NCBI RefSeq assembly: GCF_027066465.1
Contig: NZ_JAMONU010000128.1
Span: forward strand, 1-32,435
Reading direction: 5' to 3'
Length of the DNA: 32,435 nt
Source of the DNA: Thermococcus sp.
Lineage (GTDB): Archaea; Methanobacteriota_B; Thermococci; Thermococcales; Thermococcaceae
Below are positions 5,770-14,102 of the stretch, in pieces. The stretch's first letter is position 1. Each line of letters starts with the position of its first letter. Made by a program: the position numbers and the translations under genes. The notes below the pieces were generated by a model, which saw only the letters and a program-made list of their open reading frames with translations, was not told where the DNA came from and searched no databases.

Positions 5770-8149
5770 ACTGCTTGAACTGCTCCTGTATCTTCCTGTA
5801 GTACTCCATCGTCTCCTTGCTCACCGACGGCCCAATCTTTTTCAGGGCCTCCTCGAAGTCCTTCATGGTGACCTTGACCTTTCTCCTGATTTCGTCGGCC
5901 TTCATGCCGGGCTTGATGATGCCCTCTTGGAGCGCCCTCCTCATGGCAAGCATCGCGGCCTCTCTGACGACGGCCTCGATGTCGGCACCGGTGTAGCCCT
6001 CGGTTCTCTTGGCGAGCTCCTCGAGGTTCACGTCTTCCGCGAGCGGGACCTTTCTGGTGTGCACCTTGAATATCTCAAGCCTGGCCTTCTCGTCCGGAGC
6101 TGGCACGAGTATCAGCCTGTCAAAGCGCCCAGGCCTGAGCAGGGCCGGATCGATGATATCCGGCCTATTAGTAGCACCAATTACAACGACACCGCTGTTC
6201 TCCTGGATTCCATCCATCTCGGTGAGGAGCTGGTTGATGAGCCTGTCCGTAACGCGGTTGACGTCGGTTCCCCTGCGCGGAGCTATCGCGTCAATCTCGT
6301 CGATGAATATCACCGTTGGGGCCGCCTGGCGGGCCTTCCTGAATATCTCCCTGATGTTCTTCTCGCTCTCGCCGACCCACTTGCTGAGCACCTCTGGACC
6401 CTTGATGGCAATGAAGTTTGCCTCGCTCTCGTTTGCTACCGCCTTCGCGAGGAGGGTTTTACCGGTTCCCGGCGGACCGTAGAGGAGTATGCCCTTCGGC
6501 GGGGTGATTCCGAGTCCTCTGAAGGCCTCCGGGTATTTGAGTGGCCATTCTACTGCTTCTCTGAGTTCTTGTTTGACGTCTTCGAGGCCGCCTATGTCTT
6601 CCCAGTGGACGTTTGGAACTTCTATGAGGACTTCTCTGAGTGCTGAGGGCTCGACCATCTTCAGCGCCTCATAGAAGTCCTTCCTCGTGACCTTGAGCTC
6701 CTCGAGGACTTCCCTGGGTATGTGCTCGGCCTCGAAGTCAATCTTACCCTCGTTTATGAGCCTTCTGAGTGCAGCCATTGCGGCTTCTCTTGCCAGCGCC
6801 GCAAGGTCGGCACCGACGAATCCGTGCGTTATCTCGGCCAGCTCCTCCAGCAGAGCGTCGATGAGCCTCGCCTTGACCTCGTCGTAGAGCCTCTCGTCGA
6901 GCTCCCTGAGGGCTCTCTTTATCTCCTCCTCGTCCTTCGCCTTCTCGACCTTCTCTATGGCCCCCTCTATAACGTCCCTGAACCTCTCGTCGCCGCGGAG
7001 CTTCTCGAGTATCTCCAGCACCTTGTCCCTCCTGAAGTCCGGCTCGATTGGCATTCCTCTGGTGTGTATCTGGAGTATTTCTTTTCTTCCCTGCTTGTCC
7101 GGGACGCCGACCTCTATCTCCCTGTCGAACCTTCCAGGCCTCCTCAAGGCCGGGTCGATGGCATCTGGTCTGTTGGTTGCACCGATGACTATGACCTTGC
7201 CCCTGCTCTTCAGACCGTCCATCAGCGTGAGTAGCTGCGAAACAACCCTCTTCTCGACCTCACCGTGAGTCTCCTCTCTCTTCGGGGCGATGCTGTCAAT
7301 CTCGTCGATGAAGATTATCGCCGGTGCGTTCTCTTCCGCTTCTTTGAAGACCTCCCTAAGGCGTTCCTCACTCTCACCGTAGTACTTGCTCATTATTTCA
7401 GGCCCGTTGATGGCTATGAAGTGTGCGTTAGCTTCGTTGGCGACGGCTTTAGCGAGTAGTGTTTTTCCTGTTCCGGGTGGACCGTAGAGGAGAACACCCT
7501 TCGGAGGCTCGATGCCGAGCTTCTCGAATATCTCCGGGTGCTTGAGCGGAAGCTCAATCATCTCCCTGACCTTCTGGATGACATCCTTCAGGCCACCAAT
7601 GTCCTCATAGGTAACGCCGAGCGTGGCAGTCTTGGCGACCTCCTTGACGGGCTTCTCGCTGACTTCAAACTCTGTGAATTCAGTTATCTGGACTATTCCG
7701 GCCGGAGTCGTTGCGGTGACGACGAAGGTGAGCTCCTGACCGAGGATTCCTACCTTTATGTAGTCTCCCCTGACGACGGGCCTGCCGACGAGCCTGCTGT
7801 GGAGCCACTCGACGAAGTCCCTTCCAAATCTAATCGGCTCTGTCGGAGCAACGATGACCTTCTTCGCCTCCTTAACGTCGGCCTTTCTCACGGTAACCTC
7901 GTCGCCGAGTCCAACTCCGGCGTTCTTTCTGATGGTTCCGTCCATTCTTATGATGTTGAGTCCCTCGTCCTCCGGATAAGCCGGCCAGACGACCGCTGCA
8001 GTGTTTTTGGTTCCGATAATCTCGACTATGTCGCCCGGCTGAACGCCAAGCTCGCGCATCGCGTTCCTGTCAATCCTGACGATTCCCCTACCAACGTCCC
8101 TCTGGTAAGCGGACGCAACCTTAAGCTTGATTTCCTTCCTCTCGCTCAT
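5759..8149 (-). CDS. Cdc48/VCP/p97-type AAA+ ATPase
   Basis: A 796-residue, two-ring AAA+ unfoldase. The N-domain (about residues 1-180, double-psi barrel and a second half with V-R-G-D-Y-I-K-V) is followed by D1 with Walker A G-P-P-G-T-G-K-T at about 222 and Walker B I-I-F-I-D-E-I-D at about 277, then D2 with the same Walker A at about 557 and V-I-F-I-D-E-I-D at about 612. Both have the SRH I-G-A-T-N-R-P-D and arginine-finger R-P-G-R-F-D-R. D1 has a charged helical insert between residues 360 and 430, common in Thermococcales. It unfolds substrates for the proteasome. The ATG at 8149 has GGAGGTGGTG before it; GTG codons just upstream are part of that site. It follows hsp20 by 75 bp and probably shares its transcript, with a weak TATA-like GTAAAATAAGG in the gap that could give it a second promoter. 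Confidence 0.96.
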   Translation of the reverse strand: MSERKEIKLKVASAYQRDVGRGIVRIDRNAMRELGVQPGDIVEIIGTKNTAAVVWPAYPEDEGLNIIRMDGTIRKNAGVGLGDEVTVRKADVKEAKKVIVAPTEPIRFGRDFVEWLHSRLVGRPVVRGDYIKVGILGQELTFVVTATTPAGIVQITEFTEFEVSEKPVKEVAKTATLGVTYEDIGGLKDVIQKVREMIELPLKHPEIFEKLGIEPPKGVLLYGPPGTGKTLLAKAVANEANAHFIAINGPEIMSKYYGESEERLREVFKEAEENAPAIIFIDEIDSIAPKREETHGEVEKRVVSQLLTLMDGLKSRGKVIVIGATNRPDAIDPALRRPGRFDREIEVGVPDKQGRKEILQIHTRGMPIEPDFRRDKVLEILEKLRGDERFRDVIEGAIEKVEKAKDEEEIKRALRELDERLYDEVKARLIDALLEELAEITHGFVGADLAALAREAAMAALRRLINEGKIDFEAEHIPREVLEELKVTRKDFYEALKMVEPSALREVLIEVPNVHWEDIGGLEDVKQELREAVEWPLKYPEAFRGLGITPPKGILLYGPPGTGKTLLAKAVANESEANFIAIKGPEVLSKWVGESEKNIREIFRKARQAAPTVIFIDEIDAIAPRRGTDVNRVTDRLINQLLTEMDGIQENSGVVVIGATNRPDIIDPALLRPGRFDRLILVPAPDEKARLEIFKVHTRKVPLAEDVNLEELAKRTEGYTGADIEAVVREAAMLAMRRALQEGIIKPGMKADEIRRKVKVTMKDFEEALKKIGPSVSKETMEYYRKIQEQFKQSRG

Positions 8150-8224
8150 GTACACCACCTCCGTTTTGTGAGCGATGATTGGGAGGACCTTATTTTACCC
8201 AATTAAATGAAAACAACGAAAGGG

Positions 8225-8716
8225 TCACTCAATCTTAACCTCGAAGCCCTCGCCTTCAGACTTCTTTGGGGCCTTCTTGGGGAGCTCGATTTCGAGGACG
8301 CCGTTGTTGTAGCGGGCCTTGGCTTTCTCGGGAATGACCTCCTCCGGAAGCCTGATGACCCTCCTGTAGCCGCTGTAGTAGCGCTCGATTCTTATCGCGC
8401 CCTCCTCCTCAAGCTCCTTCTCGCGCCTTATCTGGGCCTCGATGTAAACGGTGTCTTCCGTAACCCTGAGCTTGATGTCCTCCTTTCTGACTCCTGGGAG
8501 CTCAACGGTGATGACGAACTTGTCTCCCCTGTCGAAGATGTCCACGAAGGGCTCTCTCCAGGTCTCGGCTGTGAACTCGTAGCGCTCCCTGGGCTCGCGG
8601 TAGCTCCAGATTCTCGGCCCCCTGAAGAAGTCCCTGAAGATGGCGTCAATCTCCTCCTGGATTTCCCTCATTATGTCGAAGGGGTCCCAGTAGTAGCGGT
8701 CCCTCCTCCAGACCAT
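8225..8716 (-). CDS. hsp20: Small heat shock protein, Hsp20 family
   Basis: A 163-residue alpha-crystallin-type holdase that binds unfolding proteins. The N-terminal arm is aromatic and arginine-rich (R-R-D-R-Y-Y-W-D-P-F-D). The crystallin domain spans about residues 50-150, with V-E-L-P-G-V-R-K-E-D-I, the A-x-x-x-N-G-V-L motif (A-R-Y-N-N-G-V-L-E-I) and the C-terminal I-x-I-like contact in F-E-V-K-I-E. The start ATG at 8716 is preceded by GGAGGTGAT. The promoter carries a TATA box and a Phr-type operator, so heat shock control is expected. cdc48 follows on the same strand; in P. furiosus hsp20 and an AAA+ ATPase gene are both known Phr targets, which fits this arrangement. Confidence 0.95.
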   Translation of the reverse strand: MVWRRDRYYWDPFDIMREIQEEIDAIFRDFFRGPRIWSYREPRERYEFTAETWREPFVDIFDRGDKFVITVELPGVRKEDIKLRVTEDTVYIEAQIRREKELEEEGAIRIERYYSGYRRVIRLPEEVIPEKAKARYNNGVLEIELPKKAPKKSEGEGFEVKIE

Positions 8717-8742
8717 CGGGCATCACCTCCCGACGGCCTCTA

Positions 8743-8816
8743 TTTTGGTTACCGATAGTTACTAAAAAGGAACCCTTTATAAACTTTTCGATTTACTATA
8801 CAAAAGGTGACTAAAA
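8743..8816 (-). promoter_or_regulatory. hsp20 promoter with Phr-type heat-shock operator
   Basis: On the minus strand the TATA box is GTTTATAAAGG (8776-8783 core). Between it and the start codon lies an imperfect palindrome, TTTTAGTAAC-N5-GTAACCAAAA (8743-8767), agreeing 8 of 10 positions between arms and matching the style of sites bound by the Thermococcales regulator Phr, as I remember them. A second, weaker copy, TTTTAGTCAC-N5-GTATAGTAAA, lies upstream of the TATA box (8792-8816). The main site covers the expected start of transcription. Confidence 0.7.
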
Positions 8817-8834
8817 TTCGATGGAGAAGAGCAG

Positions 8835-8945
8835 AAAAAGGAGTTGAAAGCCCGTGTGGGCTTGGGTATCACCCCCTCAAGCTTTTTCTGATTTCAGCAG
8901 GGTGTCTGGCCACGGGAGCACTGCCGCGTGCCCGCAACTCATTCA
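8835..8945 (-). ncRNA. Candidate structured RNA upstream of hsp20
   Basis: A GC-rich island of about 105 bp in an AT-rich 250-bp spacer. GAGTTG and CAACTC (8935-8940 and 8841-8846) can close a multi-branched fold. Inside are a perfect hairpin AAGCCC/GGGCTT with a 4-base loop (8848-8863), GGG/CCC around TGATA, a CTGA/TCAG hairpin, and a CGGG-CAC/GTG-CT-CCCG stem. The minus strand is favoured: CTTTTTC follows the closing stem directly, and GATAAAAC at about 8958-8966 could be its TATA box with initiation near 8940. The plus strand cannot be excluded. No C/D-box pair, tRNA or riboswitch signature was recognised. Confidence 0.42.
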
Positions 8946-9067
8946 GTTAAATCCCCTGTTTTATCGAAATTTTTTCTATATTTAACAACAAATTTCGAAT
9001 ATATTAAGGTTTCGGTTTAAATTTTGCCTCCGCAACAAGTATGTTCAACAGAATTTATCGGTATTCG

Positions 9068-9925
9068 TCAAATATTCAAAATACTGCTAGGGCTCAAGGG
9101 TATCGCACCGAATCCCAATCCCGAGAGCATCCTCGCAAACTCCCGGGCAAAACCGTAAACCGTAAAGACCCTTTCGGGTTTGACTTTTTCCACTATTCTC
9201 ACCAGCTCCCAGAAGTCGGCGTGGTTGCTGAGCTTCAGCCTTCCAAAGCCGGAAACAGTCAGCTCCCAGGAACTCAAAGAGTTCTCGACCCTCGGCGAGC
9301 GGTAGGAGCGGAGGATTACCTCTCCATCCTTCTCGATGTTGCCAAAGCGAACCCCGAACTTGGAGTAAACCCGGGCAACCTTCAGCATCTCGCGCGAGGG
9401 CCTTACGGTTATCCCGTGGACGTCGAGTATCTTCATAACCTCCTGCGCCTTCCCGGTCTGGTTCACGTAGAGAACAGGCTTCTTTCCTCTGTCAAGCGCT
9501 TCTTCGACAAAGGCGATTAGCCTCTTCTCAGCTTCCCTCGGTGAGGGGAACGTGAAAGCTGGAACGCCGAAGGTCGCCTCGATTATCAGGAAGTCCGCCC
9601 TCGGGAAGCGGCTCTTTTCAGCGGTTCTCAGCTTGAACCACTTGGTATCGCCGGTGTAGAAGAGCGTTCCGGCCTCGAGCCAGAGCTTTATTCCGGCCGA
9701 ACCGAGCATATGTCCAGCTGGATAGAGCTTCGCCTTAACGTCGCCGATGTAGAAGGTCTTCCCGAACCTGACCTCGCGGTAGAACCCGCCCTTGCGGAGG
9801 TGGCTGAGGAACTTAGTTGCTCTGGTCGCGAAGATAACCTCCCCGCTAACGAAGTGGTCGCTGTGGGCGTGGCTCTGGAAGGCAAGCTTTGCCGAGCTGT
9901 CGAGACCTATACCTTTGACGAGCAT
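9068..9925 (-). CDS. Metallo-beta-lactamase-fold exonuclease-like protein
   Basis: A 285-residue MBL-fold protein of the putative mRNA 3'-processing/exonuclease group related to CPSF73 and SNM1. Metal motifs are visible: H-A-H-S-D-H at about residues 19-24, G-H-M-L-G-S at about 71, Y-T-G-D-T-K at about 90, and a later His in K-L-S-N-H-A-D-F, the usual motif C region. These enzymes cut RNA or DNA with two zinc ions. The bacterial and some archaeal relatives lie near DNA ligases; none is in this window. The start at 9925 lacks a strong ribosome binding site, so it may be translated from the upstream gene's transcript, which ends 30 bp before it. The substrate is not shown. Confidence 0.8.
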   Translation of the reverse strand: MLVKGIGLDSSAKLAFQSHAHSDHFVSGEVIFATRATKFLSHLRKGGFYREVRFGKTFYIGDVKAKLYPAGHMLGSAGIKLWLEAGTLFYTGDTKWFKLRTAEKSRFPRADFLIIEATFGVPAFTFPSPREAEKRLIAFVEEALDRGKKPVLYVNQTGKAQEVMKILDVHGITVRPSREMLKVARVYSKFGVRFGNIEKDGEVILRSYRSPRVENSLSSWELTVSGFGRLKLSNHADFWELVRIVEKVKPERVFTVYGFAREFARMLSGLGFGAIPLSPSSILNI

Positions 9926-9955
9926 CAGAAAAACTTGGGGAGGGAGCTTAAAGCT

Positions 9956-10243
9956 TTAGACCCTGTTGAGCATGCCCATCAGGGGGTAGTAGACGTCGTC
10001 AAGGCTATCCCCCTTCTCCACGGGGAACTTGAAGGTCACGATTCTACCCGAGACCTCGAAGGAAGGTCCCTCCGGCTTTCCGGGAACGAGCTTTATCTCG
10101 ACGACCTCCAGCATGTCAAGCCCCTTGAGCTCGGCCCTCCCGATGAGGGTTCCTTCAAAGACCCCGCGCGAGAAGGCTTCCTCCAGTTTGGGTCTTAATC
10201 CCGTGACCCACTTGGAGCTGGCCCTCCTTGCCACGGTCTGCAC
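9956..10243 (-). CDS. Conserved hypothetical protein, 95 residues
   Basis: A small soluble protein with a helix-rich start and then several strands (L-D-M-L-E-V-V-E-I-K-L-V and G-R-I-V-T-F-K-F-P-V). I do not recognise it. The GTG start at 10241-10243 is supported by GGAGGTGAT at a proper distance. It lies 30 bp upstream of the MBL-fold gene and probably forms an operon with it. No catalytic motif is visible. Confidence 0.68.
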   Translation of the reverse strand: MQTVARRASSKWVTGLRPKLEEAFSRGVFEGTLIGRAELKGLDMLEVVEIKLVPGKPEGPSFEVSGRIVTFKFPVEKGDSLDDVYYPLMGMLNRV

Positions 10244-10444
10244 CCCATCACCTCCGTAAAGTTTTCGAGAATTCGAATAAAGTTCGAAAAATATTAGTTT
10301 TTTGGTGCAATCATTGTAAGATGTTCAAACAACTGAGGGACGTTGGGAAAGTTTCTGTCAGAGTGCCAACTATTCTCTACACTTCCGTATATACGCTGGC
10401 ACAAAGCTTATTAGTACCGCTTCGATTTCGATTTAGGTGTTAAG

Positions 10445-11383
10445 ATGACCGACTACGCCATTGAGACCCTCAGGCTCACCAAGTTCTTCGGAAAGCGCAA
10501 CATCGTTTATAATCTCGACCTCAGGGTTCCGAAGGGGGTCGTTTACGGCTTCCTCGGGCCGAACGGGGCAGGAAAGACGACGACAATCAAGATGCTCACT
10601 GGCGCGCTGAAGCCGACCTACGGCGAGATTAGGATTCTGGGCCTTGAGATGCCCCGCGAGAGGGTTGAAATCATGAGGAAAGTCGGCTACATGCCCGAGA
10701 AACCCTTAGCCTACGAAGACATGACTGTTTTCGAGTTTCTGGTTTATATGGGCAGGCTCTCCGGCCTCAGAAGGGAGGAAGCGATAAAACGGGCGAGGGA
10801 GCTGATGGCCTACACCGGCGTCGGAAGGCTCGCCTTCAACAGGGTGAGGGAGCTCTCGAGCGGGCAGAGGCAGAGGGTTTCCTTCGCGTCCGCCCTAATC
10901 GGCGACCCTGAACTGCTCATCCTCGACGAGCCGACCAGCAACCTCGACCCCATCGGTCGAATAGAGTTCATAGGAAAGGTCCTCGAGCTGGCGAAGGCAG
11001 GGAAGACGGTCTTCCTGTCGAGCCACATAGTCAGCGAAATCGAGAGGACGTGCAACTACGTGGGCATAATCAAGGACGGCCAGATGATAGAGCAGGGGCG
11101 CGTCAAAGACCTGACGAGGTTCGAGAGCAATGACTACGACGTGGTCGTCTCGGACAACGCCCTGCTGATGGAGTTCCTGCGCGACAAGGTTTACGTGCGC
11201 GAGGTCTGGGAGGAAGAGGGAATCCTGCGGGTTCGCCTTGACGAGCGCTTCGCGGAGAGGTTCTTCACGGAAGTTCCGCAGTTTATAAGTGAGAACGGCC
11301 TCGCGCTGAAGCTCTTCAAGCCCCACACGAGTCCGCTGGAGAGAATCCTCATGAAGCGCTTCAACGCGGGGTGGGAAGAATGA
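10445..11383 (+). CDS. ABC transporter ATP-binding protein
   Basis: A 312-residue ATPase of an ABC-2 type exporter. Walker A G-P-N-G-A-G-K-T is at residues 38-45, the signature L-S-S-G-Q-R-Q-R-V near 140, Walker B L-L-I-L-D-E-P near 157 and the H-loop S-S-H near 189. The Q-loop position reads Y-M-P-E, as in NatA/CcmA-like subfamilies. A C-terminal domain of about 100 residues follows, typical of this group. AGGTG lies before the ATG and a TATA-like AAGCTTATTAG about 35 bp upstream. Its stop overlaps the start of the permease gene (ATGA). The substrate is unknown. Confidence 0.92.
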   Translation: MTDYAIETLRLTKFFGKRNIVYNLDLRVPKGVVYGFLGPNGAGKTTTIKMLTGALKPTYGEIRILGLEMPRERVEIMRKVGYMPEKPLAYEDMTVFEFLVYMGRLSGLRREEAIKRARELMAYTGVGRLAFNRVRELSSGQRQRVSFASALIGDPELLILDEPTSNLDPIGRIEFIGKVLELAKAGKTVFLSSHIVSEIERTCNYVGIIKDGQMIEQGRVKDLTRFESNDYDVVVSDNALLMEFLRDKVYVREVWEEEGILRVRLDERFAERFFTEVPQFISENGLALKLFKPHTSPLERILMKRFNAGWEE

Positions 11384-12150
11384 CGCCGGTTCTCGAGACT
11401 GAGTTTCTAAGGTTAATCCGCTCGCGGAAGTTCAAGCTACTCTTCCTCGTTACGATTTTCCCTGCGGTAATCTACCTGCTCAGCCCCAACGCGAACGGGA
11501 CGGGGGTTGAGGAGCTTAAGAAGGGCTTTGAAGGCCTCTTCGCCGACCTGCTTCCAAACTACTGGCTCGGGATAATCGGCCAGCTCATAGCGGTCATAAT
11601 AATGAGCGACCTAATCGCTGGGGAGATTGACAGGGGCACGATAAGGCTAATCCTCGCAAGGCCCATCGGAATCGGCGAGTTCCTTGCCGGAAAGTTCCTC
11701 GCGGGTTTATCTGCACTCCTCGTACTCTTTGGAATCCCCTACGCGGTGGTCTGGCTCTACGCTCCCCTCCCATACCATACGGGCTTGGCTGGGGTTAAGG
11801 CCCTCGCCGTTGACTTTGGAGCGGTCCTCGCTTCGACCGCCGTAATCCTGGCCTTTCTCGGGGCGCTCTCGATGTTTTTGGCTGTCCTCGTCAGAAGGCC
11901 CCTCTACGCAACCCTCGCCACGTTCGGAATACTCTTCCTCGGCCAGTTCCTCCTTCCGCAGGTTCCCTACTTCGAGCACCCCGAGAGGCTGACCCTCGGC
12001 TATCAGGCCCTCGTGATGTTGAAGATAGGCTTTGGAAACCTGAGCGTGGCCGGAACGCCCTGGAAGACTGCGGTGGCCTTTGCAGTTGCCTCCTCCGGCC
12101 TGCTCTCTGCCACGTGGCTCCTCCTCGTCAAAGGGGAGTTCCCGGACTGA
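11380..12150 (+). CDS. ABC-2 family transporter permease
   Basis: A 256-residue membrane protein with about six hydrophobic segments: a first helix at about 20-40, then G-L-I-A-V-I-I-M-S-type helices, and a long hydrophobic C-terminal half. The segment S-D-L-I-A-G-E-I-D-R-G-T-I-R-L-I-L-A-R-P is typical of ABC-2 permeases (the NosY-like group). It pairs with the ATPase whose stop codon overlaps its ATG at 11380, so a heterotypic exporter (one ATPase, one permease gene) is likely, working as dimers. A GTG 9 bases upstream is open but the overlap start fits better. No substrate clue is in the neighbourhood. Confidence 0.88.
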   Translation: MTPVLETEFLRLIRSRKFKLLFLVTIFPAVIYLLSPNANGTGVEELKKGFEGLFADLLPNYWLGIIGQLIAVIIMSDLIAGEIDRGTIRLILARPIGIGEFLAGKFLAGLSALLVLFGIPYAVVWLYAPLPYHTGLAGVKALAVDFGAVLASTAVILAFLGALSMFLAVLVRRPLYATLATFGILFLGQFLLPQVPYFEHPERLTLGYQALVMLKIGFGNLSVAGTPWKTAVAFAVASSGLLSATWLLLVKGEFPD

Positions 12151-12236
12151 TGGACTTTTTATCCAATGCCAAATGCTTCCTTTCGCTATGTAAAAGGTTT
12201 TTATAGTTCCCCGCCCTATCCTAAGCGGTGGTTGAT

Positions 12237-13925
12237 ATGACCTTCGATAAGGAGAAGCTCGCCAAGATCCGCGAGGAGGAGAAGCGCTGGGAGGAAACAA
12301 CAGTCACGGCGTTCCTCCAGAAGGCCCCTGAGAGAAAGGAGAAGTTCATGACCGATGATGGTTTCGAGATTAAGAGGCTCTACACTCCCGCTGACCTCGG
12401 CGAGGACTGGGACTACCTTGAGAAGCTCGGCTTTCCGGGTGAGTATCCCTTCACGCGCGGTGTCTACGCAACGATGTACCGTGGCAGATTCTGGACGATG
12501 AGGCAGTACGCGGGCTACGCCACCGCCGAGGAGAGCAACAAGCGCTACAAGTACCTTTTGGAGCAGGGGCAGACCGGTTTGAGCGTCGCCTTTGATTTGC
12601 CGACCCAGCTCGGCTACGACTCCGACCACCCGATGGCCGAAGGCGAGGTCGGAAAGGTCGGCGTTGCCATTGATTCGCTCTGGGACATGAGGATTCTCTT
12701 CGACGGCATTCCGCTCGACAAGGTCTCAACGAGCATGACGATTAACTCGACAGCGGCAAACCTGCTCGCGATGTACATTCTGGTTGCCGAGGAGCAGGGC
12801 GTTCCACAGGAGAAGCTTCGCGGAACGGTTCAGAACGACATCCTGAAGGAGTACATAGCGAGGGGAACCTACATCTTCCCGCCCCAGCCGAGCATGCGCC
12901 TTACAACGGACATCATAATGTACTGCGCCGAGAAGGTTCCCAAGTGGAACTCGATAAGCATAAGCGGCTACCACATCAGAGAGGCCGGAGCCAACGCGGT
13001 CCAAGAGGTTGCCTTCACCCTGGCCGACGGTATAGAGTACGTCAAGGCCGTCATAGACAGGGGCATGGAAGTTGACAAGTTCGCCCCAAGGCTGAGCTTC
13101 TTCTTCAACGCCCACAACAACTTCCTCGAGGAGATTGCCAAGTTCAGAGCTGCTAGAAGGCTCTGGGCCTACATCATGAAGGAGTGGTTCAACGCCAAGA
13201 ACCCGCGCTCCATGATGCTCCGCTTCCACACCCAGACGGCAGGTTCGACCCTTACCGCTCAGCAGCCGGAGAACAACATAGTCAGGGTTGCTATACAGGC
13301 CCTCGCGGCGGTTCTTGGAGGAACCCAGAGTTTGCATACCAACTCCTACGACGAGGCCCTCTCACTCCCAACAGAGAAGAGCGTAAGAATAGCTTTGAGA
13401 ACCCAGCAGATTATCGCCTACGAGAGTGGTGTTGCAGACACCGTTGACCCGCTCGGTGGTTCCTACTACATCGAGTGGCTCACCGACCACATCTACGAGG
13501 AGGCTCTGAAGTACATCGAGAAGATTCAGAAGATGGGTGGAATGATGAGGGCCATAGAGCGCGGTTACATCCAGAAGGAGATTGCCGATGCCGCCTACAA
13601 GTACCAGAAGGAAATCGAAGAAGGGAAGAGGATAATCGTCGGCGTCAACAAGTTCCAGACCGACGAGCCCCTTGAGGTCGAGATACTCAAGGTTGACCCG
13701 AGCATTCGCGAGAAGCAGATTGAAAGGCTCAAGAAGCTGAGGAGTGAGCGCGACAGCAAGAAGGTCGAAGAAGCTCTCGACAAGCTCAGGAACGCGGCCG
13801 AAACCGACGACGAGAACCTCATGCCCTACATCATCGAGGCCCACAGGCACCTCGCGACCCTCGGCGAGGTCACCGACGTCCTCCGCGAGGTCTGGGGCGA
13901 GTACAGGGCGCCGTTGATATTCTGA
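12237..13925 (+). CDS. mcmA: Methylmalonyl-CoA mutase, large (alpha) subunit
   Basis: A 562-residue catalytic subunit that interconverts methylmalonyl-CoA and succinyl-CoA with adenosylcobalamin. It is recognised by R-F-W-T-M-R-Q-Y-A-G-Y-A-T-A-E-E-S-N near residue 85, the D-L-P-T-Q-L-G-Y-D-S-D-H stretch at about 120, S-M-T-I-N-S-T-A at about 165, R-F-H-T-Q-T-A-G-S at about 330 and G-G-T-Q-S-L-H-T-N. It ends after the TIM barrel with W-G-E-Y-R, so the B12-binding domain is absent, as expected for the archaeal two-gene form; the small subunit and MeaB chaperone are not in this window. GGTGGTTGAT precedes the ATG. A TATA-like GGTTTTTATAG is at about 12196. Confidence 0.96.
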   Translation: MTFDKEKLAKIREEEKRWEETTVTAFLQKAPERKEKFMTDDGFEIKRLYTPADLGEDWDYLEKLGFPGEYPFTRGVYATMYRGRFWTMRQYAGYATAEESNKRYKYLLEQGQTGLSVAFDLPTQLGYDSDHPMAEGEVGKVGVAIDSLWDMRILFDGIPLDKVSTSMTINSTAANLLAMYILVAEEQGVPQEKLRGTVQNDILKEYIARGTYIFPPQPSMRLTTDIIMYCAEKVPKWNSISISGYHIREAGANAVQEVAFTLADGIEYVKAVIDRGMEVDKFAPRLSFFFNAHNNFLEEIAKFRAARRLWAYIMKEWFNAKNPRSMMLRFHTQTAGSTLTAQQPENNIVRVAIQALAAVLGGTQSLHTNSYDEALSLPTEKSVRIALRTQQIIAYESGVADTVDPLGGSYYIEWLTDHIYEEALKYIEKIQKMGGMMRAIERGYIQKEIADAAYKYQKEIEEGKRIIVGVNKFQTDEPLEVEILKVDPSIREKQIERLKKLRSERDSKKVEEALDKLRNAAETDDENLMPYIIEAHRHLATLGEVTDVLREVWGEYRAPLIF

Positions 13926-14102
13926 GGTCCTTTCCTTTTTGGCCTCTTTCTATTCTGCAAGTTCAACCCTCGATGTTAAACGTGCTTATCCTCCGGCAAC
14001 GTTTTTAAGTCCCGCCTCCAACTGGAACCCGATGGTTGGTTAGCCCTCATCTAAAGGCACCCTGTGTTAAGCTACCCTTCCAATACGAGGGGAGATGGGA
14101 GA

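Noticed and set aside
6009..7268. Several plus-strand frames opposite cdc48
   Set aside because: Serine- or leucine-rich shadows of the AAA+ gene on the other strand.
6455..7483. Near-identical Walker regions of cdc48 D1 and D2 as a DNA repeat
   Set aside because: Explained by the ancient duplication of the two AAA+ modules and strong protein conservation.
8835..8870. CTTTCAACTCC resembling the end of Thermococcales CRISPR repeats
   Set aside because: Only one copy and no spacer pattern; it belongs to the candidate RNA stem.
10228..10443. Plus-strand frame with F-W-C-N-H-C reminiscent of a thioredoxin motif
   Set aside because: No start with ribosome binding site; it runs over the promoters of both neighbouring operons and lacks any further thioredoxin pattern.
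12726..13850. Antisense frames opposite the methylmalonyl-CoA mutase gene
   Set aside because: They mirror a strongly conserved gene and have no promoter or ribosome binding site.
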